Shown here one piece after another: positions 53,152-59,808 of a stretch of 64,000 nucleotides of DNA; within the stretch, counting starts at the first letter, position 1, and the number at the start of each line of letters is the position of its first letter. Under the pieces are notes generated by a model. It worked only from the letters and a program-made list of their open reading frames with translations, ran no database searches and was not told the DNA's origin. The DNA lies in the NCBI RefSeq assembly GCF_014837105.1, contig NZ_JACSPO010000002.1:1-64000 (forward strand). Reading direction: 5' to 3'. Source of the DNA: Oceanitalea stevensii (GTDB lineage: Bacteria; Actinomycetota; Actinomycetes; Actinomycetales; Actinomycetaceae). Made by a program: the position numbers and the translations under genes.

Positions 53152-54122
53152 CGACCACCCCCGCACAGACGGCTGCCGTGGAGCCGGGGCAGCGCCGTCG
53201 TCGTCGGCTGACGACGGCGGCGCTGCCCACCCGGGTCGCGCTCCTGTTCATCGCCCCCGCGGCGGTGCTGTTCGCCATCTTCGTGCTCTACCCGATGGTC
53301 ACCGCGGTGACCTACTCGATGTACTCGTGGCGCGGCACCAGCCAGGAGGACTTCGTGGGGCTGGCGAACTTCGTCAACCTCTTCACCTCCGAGCCCTACC
53401 GCTCCACGCTGCCGCGGGCCTTCGGGCACAACCTCCTGCTGTTCCTCGGCGCGATGGTCGTCCAGAACTCGGTGGGCCTGCTCTTCGCCGTGATCCTGCA
53501 CCGCCGCGCCCGCTTCCGGCGCTTCTTCCAGGTGCTGTTCACGATGCCCTACCTCGTGAGCCCGCTCGTCGTCGGCTACCTGTGGTCGCTGCTGCTCTCC
53601 CCGCTGTTCGGCCCGGTCAACGCCGCCCTCAAGGCGGTGGGCCTGGACTCCCTCGCGCTGCCGTGGCTCGGGACGCCGGGCACCGCCCTGTGGGTGGTCG
53701 TCCTCGTCACCGCGTGGCAGTGGGTGGGCTTCCCGCTCCTCCTCTACGGGGCGGCCCTCGGCGGGCTGGCGCCCGAGCTGGACGAGGCCGCCGAGCTCGA
53801 CGGCGCGTCCGGCCCGCAGCGGTTCTTCGCGATCACGCTGCCGCTCATGACGCCGGTCATCGGCACGGTCAGCGTCCTCACCTTCATCTTCTCGATGGAA
53901 GCCTTCCCGATCCCCTACGCCCTGGGTGGGTCCACCGGCGCGCCGGCGGGGGCGACCGACGTCCTGTCACTCGTCTTCTACCGGACCGCCTTCGAGTCCG
54001 GATCGTCCAACGCCATCGGCACGTCCTCGGCGATCGCGATCCTGCTCTTCCTGTTCATCTTCGTGCTCTCGACGGTCTTCACCCGGTGGTTCCGTCGCAC
54101 CGAGAGGAGGCTGGGCCAGTGA
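53148..54122 (+). CDS. ABC sugar transporter permease (CUT1, MalF-type)
   Basis: 324 residues with about six membrane helices (the first near ALLFIAPAAVLFAIFVLYPM). The cytosolic EAA loop reads DEAAELDGASGPQRFFAIT. The basic N-terminus (GQRRRRRLT) lies inside. The GTG start overlaps the binding-protein stop. It is the first of two permeases that form the channel for the MurNAc-context importer. Confidence 0.92.
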   Translation: MTTTPAQTAAVEPGQRRRRRLTTAALPTRVALLFIAPAAVLFAIFVLYPMVTAVTYSMYSWRGTSQEDFVGLANFVNLFTSEPYRSTLPRAFGHNLLLFLGAMVVQNSVGLLFAVILHRRARFRRFFQVLFTMPYLVSPLVVGYLWSLLLSPLFGPVNAALKAVGLDSLALPWLGTPGTALWVVVLVTAWQWVGFPLLLYGAALGGLAPELDEAAELDGASGPQRFFAITLPLMTPVIGTVSVLTFIFSMEAFPIPYALGGSTGAPAGATDVLSLVFYRTAFESGSSNAIGTSSAIAILLFLFIFVLSTVFTRWFRRTERRLGQ

Positions 54123-55027
54123 CCGCCGCCCCCGCGACGCGCCGTCCCGACGGTCTGCCGCCCGTCGTCACCGACCCCACCGAGCAGCGTCCGCGCCGCG
54201 GACGCCGAGACCGGGGCTGGGCCGCGGCGATGACGACGACGGCGCTGTGGCTCTACGCCGCCGTCGCCGTCGTGCCGCTGCTCATCATGCTGCTGAACTC
54301 GCTGCGGACGAACCGGGAGCTGGCCACCCAGCCCCTCGGCCTCCCGCTGCAGCCGGACTTCACCAGCTACCAGCGGGCGTGGATCGAGGCGTCCTTCTCG
54401 ACGTACTTCCTCAACTCGATCATCGTCACCGTCTCCTCGGTGCTCATCGCGACGGCGGTGTCGCTGCTCGCCGCTTACGCCCTGGCCCGCGCCAAGGGGC
54501 GGCTCATGTCGGTCATCGAGGCGGTCTTCGTCTCGGGCCTCATGATGCCGGTCTTCCTCATGATCGTGCCGATCTTCTACCTGCTCGACTCCTTCGGGCT
54601 CGTCTCGACGCGGATCGGCCTCGTCATGGTCTACGCGGCGGTGAGCGTGCCGTTCTCGATCTTCGTGCTCACGACGTTCTTCCGGCAGCTGCCCGGGGAG
54701 CTGGAGGAGGCGGCGCGGCTCGACGGCGCCGGGCCGTTCCGGATGTTCTGGAGCGTCATGGCCCCGCTCGTGCGGCCGGCGATCGCCACGGTGGTCGTCT
54801 TCCGCTTCGTGCCGATCTGGAACGACTTCTTCTACCCGCTCATCCTCATCCGCAACCAGGACAAGTACACGCTGCCGGTGGGCCTGACGAGCTTCTTCGG
54901 GGAGTACCAGACCGACTGGTCCACGCTCTTCGCCGGGCTCGTCATCGCCACCGTGCCGCTCATCTTCCTGTTCCTCGTGGCGACCAGGCAGATCATCGCC
55001 GGCCTGACGGCGGGGATGGGAAAGTAG
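54119..55027 (+). CDS. ABC sugar transporter permease (CUT1, MalG-type)
   Basis: 302 residues, six predicted membrane helices, and the EAA loop EEAARLDGAGPFRMFWSVMA. NSLRTNRELATQPLGLP after the first helix is the MalG-type extracellular loop. The GTG overlaps the preceding permease stop by four bases. The kinase gene begins four bases after its stop. Confidence 0.92.
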   Translation: MTAAPATRRPDGLPPVVTDPTEQRPRRGRRDRGWAAAMTTTALWLYAAVAVVPLLIMLLNSLRTNRELATQPLGLPLQPDFTSYQRAWIEASFSTYFLNSIIVTVSSVLIATAVSLLAAYALARAKGRLMSVIEAVFVSGLMMPVFLMIVPIFYLLDSFGLVSTRIGLVMVYAAVSVPFSIFVLTTFFRQLPGELEEAARLDGAGPFRMFWSVMAPLVRPAIATVVVFRFVPIWNDFFYPLILIRNQDKYTLPVGLTSFFGEYQTDWSTLFAGLVIATVPLIFLFLVATRQIIAGLTAGMGK

Positions 55028-55031
55028 CGGC

Positions 55032-55955
55032 GTGAGCACGATCCTCGCCGTCGACCTCGGCGGCTCCGGCTCCCGCGCGCGCCTGGCCGGCCCGGGTGGC
55101 GCGCGGGAGGCGAGCGGCGAGCGCCTGCGGGTGAGCGCGGGCGGGCTCGTCGCCGCGCCGCTCGTCACCGCGCTCGTCGAGGCGCTGGACGTGCGCGCCG
55201 GGGACGTCGACGCCGTGTGCGTCGGCTCCAGCGGGATCCTCACCCTCTCCGACGGCCCGCAGGTGGTGCTCGACGCCGTCCGCACCGCCGTCGGCGATGT
55301 GCGCACCGTCGTCGCCTCCGACGCCGTCACCTCCGCCGTCGGGGCGCTCGGCGGTCGGGCCGGCGCCGTCGTCCTCACCGGCACCGGCTCGACGGCGCTG
55401 GGCACCGACCTCGCCGACTGCTGGCGCAAGGTCGACGGCTGGGGCCACGTCCTCGGCGACGCTGGCTCCGGCTCGTGGATCGGCATGCAGGCGCTGCAGA
55501 CCGCGCTCGAGCAGCACGACGGGCGCCGGTCCGACGCCGCCGCGCTCCTCGCCGCCACCGTCGCCCGGCTCGGCGTGCCCGAGTCGTGGCCGCGGCAGAT
55601 CTACACGCGCGAGGACCGGGCCGGGGTGCTCGCCTCCGTCGTCCCCGACGTCGTCGCCCTCGCCGCGGGCGACGACGGCGTGTGTCGCGCGCTGCTCCGG
55701 CTCGCCGGCCGCGAGCTCGCCCGCAGCCTCGTCGCCGCGCTCCGCCCGCCGGTGCCGCCGCTCGCCTCGTGGACCGGGGGGATCTTCGGGGCGGCCGTGG
55801 TGCTCGAGGCGATGCGCGAGGAGCTCGCGGCGCGGCGTCCCGACGTCGTCCTCGAACCGCCGCGCGGCACGTCGCTCGACGGCGCGGAGACGCTCGCCCG
55901 CCGCGCGCTCGCCAGTGACCTGCGTCCCGCCAAGCCGTTCCTGACCCTGTACTGA
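55032..55955 (+). CDS. BadF/BadG-family amino-sugar kinase, MurK-like
   Basis: 307 residues, ASKHA fold. Phosphate 1 motif AVDLGGSGSRARLAG (about 6-20), phosphate 2 motif VVLTGTGSTALGTDLA (about 112-127), and the GDAGSGSWIGMQALQTALEQ signature of the GlcNAc/MurNAc kinase branch. The characterised member MurK of Clostridium acetobutylicum phosphorylates both MurNAc and GlcNAc at C6 with ATP. That reaction is exactly what MurQ in this operon needs, so MurNAc kinase is the best call; GlcNAc kinase is the alternative. GTG start, last gene of the operon, followed by a hairpin. Confidence 0.85.
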   Translation: MSTILAVDLGGSGSRARLAGPGGAREASGERLRVSAGGLVAAPLVTALVEALDVRAGDVDAVCVGSSGILTLSDGPQVVLDAVRTAVGDVRTVVASDAVTSAVGALGGRAGAVVLTGTGSTALGTDLADCWRKVDGWGHVLGDAGSGSWIGMQALQTALEQHDGRRSDAAALLAATVARLGVPESWPRQIYTREDRAGVLASVVPDVVALAAGDDGVCRALLRLAGRELARSLVAALRPPVPPLASWTGGIFGAAVVLEAMREELAARRPDVVLEPPRGTSLDGAETLARRALASDLRPAKPFLTLY

Positions 55956-55989
55956 ACCGGGGCGGAGGCGCAGGGGGCGCTGAGCGCGG

Positions 55990-56028
55990 GACGTTAGATT
56001 GATCCACCAGGCGGAGCAATCTAACGTC
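55990..56028. terminator. Hairpin after the MurNAc operon
   Basis: A 12-base perfect stem (GACGTTAGATTG) with a 15-base loop, AT-rich for this genome, between converging genes. Confidence 0.7.
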
Positions 56029-56087
56029 TCGGCACCATGCCACCCCGTAACCGCCGCCGCGCGCCTGGCAAGAGGCGGGAGCGGGCG

Positions 56088-56921
56088 TCAGTCGGTGAAG
56101 ATCTTCCCCACGGGCTCGCGCTTCTCGGCCTGGAACCGGTCCTCGGTGCGGCCGTAGGCCCAGTACCCGGAGATCGACACCTGCGAGCGCTCGAGCTCCC
56201 GGTGGGAGAAGAGCACGTCGCGCAGCGCCTTGACCGCCTCGCGCTCGCCGTGGGCGAAGGCGCAGACGCGGCCCTCGCGCCAGGGCAGGGCCGCCGCGGC
56301 GTCGGCGAGGATCGTCGTCGTGCCGGCCGGGGCGGTGCCGCGGTGCAGCCAGCGCACCTCGAGGCCCGCGGGGGCGCGCAGGGGCAGCTCGTCCTGCGGC
56401 CCACCGACCTCGATGAGCGCGGTACCCACCGCCTCCGCGGGCAGCACCTCGAGGGACGCGGCGATCGCGGGCAGGGAGGACTCGTCGCCCAGGAAGAGGT
56501 GCCAGTCCGCCGTCGGGTCGGGGGTGAAGGCGCCCCCGGGCCCGGAGAGGACGACGCGCTCGCCCGGCTGGACGCGCTCGGCCCACGGGCCGGCGAGGCC
56601 CTCCGCGCCGTGGACGACGAAGTCGATCGCCAGCCACTGCTCCGCGGCGTTCACCTTGCGCACCGTGTAGGTGCGGGTCACCGGGAGGTCCTCGGGCGCC
56701 AGGTGCTCACGCAGGGCGGCGACGTCATAGGGCGGCTCGAGGCCGAGCTCGGGCTTGACGAAGAAGATCTTGACGTAGCGGTCGGCGAACGCGCTGTCCT
56801 CGAAGGAGGAGAAGTTCGGCCCGCCGAGGTAGAGCCGGACCATGTGGGGCGTCAGCTGTTCGCGGCGGATCACCTCGAGCACGGTCTGGGGCTTCCGGCG
56901 GCGGACAGGACGGTCGGTCAC
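56088..56921 (-). CDS. Siderophore-interacting protein (ferric-siderophore reductase)
   Basis: 277 residues, cytosolic. The FAD-binding part carries TRTYTVRKVN (RxYxxR type, about 80) and the NAD(P)H part HLFLGDESSLPAIAASLEVL and GYWAYGRTEDRFQ, which are typical of SIP/ViuB-like reductases. It would release iron from imported siderophores using reduced flavin or NAD(P)H. No siderophore transporter or synthesis gene is near. SD GGAG precedes the ATG. It follows rskA in the same direction with a gap of 71 bases. Confidence 0.92.
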   Translation of the reverse strand: MTDRPVRRRKPQTVLEVIRREQLTPHMVRLYLGGPNFSSFEDSAFADRYVKIFFVKPELGLEPPYDVAALREHLAPEDLPVTRTYTVRKVNAAEQWLAIDFVVHGAEGLAGPWAERVQPGERVVLSGPGGAFTPDPTADWHLFLGDESSLPAIAASLEVLPAEAVGTALIEVGGPQDELPLRAPAGLEVRWLHRGTAPAGTTTILADAAAALPWREGRVCAFAHGEREAVKALRDVLFSHRELERSQVSISGYWAYGRTEDRFQAEKREPVGKIFTD

Positions 56922-56992
56922 GGATCTCCTCTGAGGCGTCAGTGCGGCTCATTCACTGTACGCGACGTCCCTGCGGCGCCCCGGGGGCGGAC

Positions 56993-57751
56993 TCAGCCGG
57001 ACGCCGCGAGCGCGACCACGGGGTCGCTCGTGGGCTGGACCGACCCGCCCGCCGGCTCGACCGTCATCGCGATCGTCGCCCCGTCCGGGAGGTCGGCGAG
57101 CTCGGCGCTGGCCTGACCGGCGGCCACGGTGAGGACCCCGGCGGAGCGAGCGCCGCCGTCGTCGACGACCCACAGCTGGTAGACCTCCTCGCTCGTGAGC
57201 GAGGGCAGGTCGCGGGCCGAGAACACCGAGGTGTCGGAGCCGACGACGGCGACGGCACGCCCCCCGCCGGCGACGTCCGCGGCGAGGAGCTGGGCCCCCG
57301 GCTCGGCGAGCGCCTCGGCCACGGTCGTCAGCTGCTCCTCGGCCTGCGTGGCGCGCTCGTGCTGCTGGACCGCGATGACGCCGGGTACCGCTGCCGCCGC
57401 GAGCAGCACGGCCGCGACGAGCCACCGGTCGCGGCGTCGCGCACGGACGCGCGCGAGGTCGACGACGACGCCGTCGTCCTCGTCGGTCCCGGTGCCGTCC
57501 TGAGGGGTGCGGGCCCCGGTGCCGTCCTGAGGGGTGCGGCCGATGCGGTCGAGGACGTCGGCACGGAGGGCGGCGGGCGGGGTCTCGCTCGCGCCCACCG
57601 CGAGGAGGGCAGCGACCTCGCGGAGCGCACGCGCCTCCTCGGCGAGCGCCGGGTCCGCGGCCACGGCACGGTCGACGGCGGCGGCCTCCTCGGGGGTGAC
57701 CGCGTCCAGCGCCCAGGCGGGCAGCAGCTCCCGCAGCTCGTCCTCACGCAT
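56993..57751 (-). CDS. rskA: Anti-sigma-K-factor-like membrane protein
   Basis: 252 residues. The cytosolic anti-sigma domain (about 1-70; ELRELLPAWALDAVTPEEAA) lacks the HxxxCxxC zinc motif, as in RskA. A linker holds two copies of RTPQDGTG, encoded by a perfect 27-base DNA repeat at about 57490-57543. One membrane helix (about 111-128, WLVAAVLLAAAAVPGVIAV) follows, then an extracytoplasmic RskA C-terminal domain (EEVYQLWVVDDGGARSAG). It sequesters the sigma factor encoded just upstream, with which it overlaps by eight bases. Release would follow regulated proteolysis. Confidence 0.88.
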   Translation of the reverse strand: MREDELRELLPAWALDAVTPEEAAAVDRAVAADPALAEEARALREVAALLAVGASETPPAALRADVLDRIGRTPQDGTGARTPQDGTGTDEDDGVVVDLARVRARRRDRWLVAAVLLAAAAVPGVIAVQQHERATQAEEQLTTVAEALAEPGAQLLAADVAGGGRAVAVVGSDTSVFSARDLPSLTSEEVYQLWVVDDGGARSAGVLTVAAGQASAELADLPDGATIAMTVEPAGGSVQPTSDPVVALAASG

Positions 57752-58343
57752 GCTCGTCCACCCCCAGGCAGAGGCGGAGCCGGGTGAGGCCGTCGCGGAT
57801 CCGGGACTTCACGGTGGGGAGCGCGACGCTGAGGTCCTCGGCCACCTCGCGGTACGTGCGTCCGCGGTAGAAGGCGCGGACGACGGCGTCGCGCTGGAGG
57901 TCGCTGAGGCTCTCGAGGCACTCGCGCACCCGGGTCTGCTCCACGTCGCGCTCCACGCTCTCCTGGACGTCGTCGAAGGGGGGTGAGTACTCGCGCTGGG
58001 CGGCGAGGTCGTCGCGGGTGCGCTGGGCCTGCACCGCCCGCACGCGGTCGACGGCGCGGCGGTGGCCGATGGTCGTCACCCAGGCCCGGGCACTGCCGCG
58101 CTCCGGGTCGAAGCGGGTGGCGGTGCGCCACACCTCGACCATGACCTCCTGGGTGACCTCGGCCGCGAGGTCGGGGTCGCGCAGGACGCGCCGTGCCGTG
58201 CCGTAGACGGCCGGGGCGGTCGCGTCGTACAGGAGGGTGAAGGCCTCCCGGTCCCCGCGTGCGACCTTCACCATGAGCCCGGCGAGGTCCGGCGGCCCGG
58301 GGGGTGCCGGCGTGCCGGCACGTCCGGGACCGAAGGAGCTCAT
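57744..58343 (-). CDS. sigK: ECF RNA polymerase sigma factor, SigK type
   Basis: 199 residues. Region 2: FTLLYDATAPAVYGTARRVL and TQEVMVEVWRTATRFDPERG; region 4: SLSDLQRDAVVRAFYRGRTY and AEDLSVALPTVKSRIRDGL. Both core domains are complete. The 8-base overlap with rskA is the standard sigK-rskA arrangement in Actinobacteria. The ATG at 58343 follows AGGAG. Its regulon cannot be read here, but the lipoprotein gene just upstream in the same direction is a candidate. Confidence 0.92.
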   Translation of the reverse strand: MSSFGPGRAGTPAPPGPPDLAGLMVKVARGDREAFTLLYDATAPAVYGTARRVLRDPDLAAEVTQEVMVEVWRTATRFDPERGSARAWVTTIGHRRAVDRVRAVQAQRTRDDLAAQREYSPPFDDVQESVERDVEQTRVRECLESLSDLQRDAVVRAFYRGRTYREVAEDLSVALPTVKSRIRDGLTRLRLCLGVDEHA

Positions 58344-58373
58344 CGGCCAAGTGTGCCGGACGACGCGCCCGGC

Positions 58374-58397
58374 CGGCGGTCGGCCGGCCGACCGCCG
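58374..58397 (-). terminator. 24-base perfect palindrome upstream of sigK
   Basis: CGGCGGTCGGCC followed directly by its reverse complement. It lies 14 bases after the lipoprotein stop and 31 bases before the sigK start, so it can be a terminator or a site at the sigK promoter. Confidence 0.65.
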
Positions 58398-58410
58398 CCC
58401 GGGCCGGTCC

Positions 58411-59727
58411 TCAGGAGCCCTGGACGAGTGCGGCGTTGAGCGAGTCGATCGCACCGGCGAGGGTCTGGACGTGCATGGCCAGCCCCTCGGCGACGGCGTC
58501 GGCGGGCAGCTCGCCACCGGAGATCTCCTCGAAGAAGGCACCGGCCTCGCCGCGGTAGGCGTCGAGCTCGGTCAGCGCCATGTCGGCGGCCTCCGTGTCG
58601 CCCGTGGAGATGGCGACGGCGTAGTCGACGAAGTAGCCGATGTGCTCACGCCAGAGGCCGATGAAGGCCTCGCCCTGCTCGGGGCCGGCGAGCGAGCCGA
58701 CGGCGTCGGCGAGCGCGACGGTGTTGGCGTCGAGCACCTCGGCGGCAGCCATGAAGGCGTCCGACTCGGTCCCGCCCTCGGTGGTGTAGGCGGTGAAGAC
58801 GGTGACACCGGCGAGGTACACGTGCTCCTGGAGCAGCGCGGTCATGTCCGCGCGCAGGGTCGACGCCTCGTCCGCGGGGTCGCCGGACATCTCGGTCGCC
58901 GTGGCCAGGCCGGCGGAGATGACGGCCGCACCCTCGCCGACGTGACCGGCGGCCTCGCGCAGCGAGGCGTAGGCCTCGGGGCTGCCCGCCGCGAGGTCGT
59001 CGATGGCGGCGCTGAGCGTCGACACGTGCATCTCGAGCGAGGCGGCGATGTCCGCGGCGGGGAGCTCGCCTCCGCTCACCTCCTCGAAGAAGGCGCCGGC
59101 GTCCTGCGTGTAGGCCTGCAGGTCCTCGAGGGCGGCCTCCTTGCCGGCGTCGTCACCCTCCGCGGCGGCGGCCGCGTAGTCGACGAAGTAGCCGATGTGC
59201 TCACGCCACAGGGCGAGGAAGGCGTCGCGCTGCTCGTCACCGGCGAGGGAGCCGACGGCGTCGGCGAGCGCGACGGAGTTGACGTCGAGCGTCGCCGCGG
59301 CGGCCTCGAACTCCGGGGAGTCGAGCCCGGTCGTGTAGCCCGTCGCCACGGCGATCCCGGCGAGGTAGACGTGCTCCTGCAGCAGGGAGGTCATCGTGGC
59401 CCGCAGCGCGGCGGCGTCGGAGTCCACCTCCCCCGGGATGTCGAGCGCGGCGGCGAAGCCGGCCGCCAGCGTCGCGGCGGTCTCGGGCATGTGCTGGGCG
59501 GCCGTGCGGGCGTCGGCGAAGGGGTCGCCGGTGCCCATGGGCATGACGGCGCTCATGTCGCCGCCCTCCATGGCGTCGGTCTCCTCCGGCGCCATCGTGG
59601 TCGTCTCCTGCTGGGTGGGCGTGCTCCCGGTGTCCTCGGTGTCGGCGCCGCAGGCAGCAAGGCTCAGGGTCAGCGCGAGTGCGGCCGCAACGGCGGCCGA
59701 GGTACGGGTCGGGCGGAGCGTGCTCAT
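58411..59727 (-). CDS. Lipoprotein with duplicated His-rich helical domain
   Basis: 438 residues. Lipobox near LSLAAC (Cys about 27), then a Thr/Glu-rich linker. Two repeats about 185 residues apart follow: LLQEHVYLAGIAVATGYTTG and LLQEHVYLAGVTVFTAYTTE, each continuing to LWREHIGYFVDYA, AGAFFEEVSGGELPA (or EEISGGELPA) and a final MHV. The conserved EH, REH and MHV suggest a helical bundle that could bind metal or haem; similar repeats occur in Firmicutes proteins loosely annotated as copper amine oxidase N-terminal regions, but no enzymatic domain is present. GGAGGAATG precedes the ATG. It is upstream of sigK-rskA in the same orientation and could be its target. Confidence 0.75.
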   Translation of the reverse strand: MSTLRPTRTSAAVAAALALTLSLAACGADTEDTGSTPTQQETTTMAPEETDAMEGGDMSAVMPMGTGDPFADARTAAQHMPETAATLAAGFAAALDIPGEVDSDAAALRATMTSLLQEHVYLAGIAVATGYTTGLDSPEFEAAAATLDVNSVALADAVGSLAGDEQRDAFLALWREHIGYFVDYAAAAAEGDDAGKEAALEDLQAYTQDAGAFFEEVSGGELPAADIAASLEMHVSTLSAAIDDLAAGSPEAYASLREAAGHVGEGAAVISAGLATATEMSGDPADEASTLRADMTALLQEHVYLAGVTVFTAYTTEGGTESDAFMAAAEVLDANTVALADAVGSLAGPEQGEAFIGLWREHIGYFVDYAVAISTGDTEAADMALTELDAYRGEAGAFFEEISGGELPADAVAEGLAMHVQTLAGAIDSLNAALVQGS

Positions 59728-59808
59728 GTCATTCCTCCAGGGTGGTCCTGCGCTGTCACCTGGGGTTCGGAGCACACGGGCGCCCGGATGGGTCGGACAT
59801 TCGCGGGG

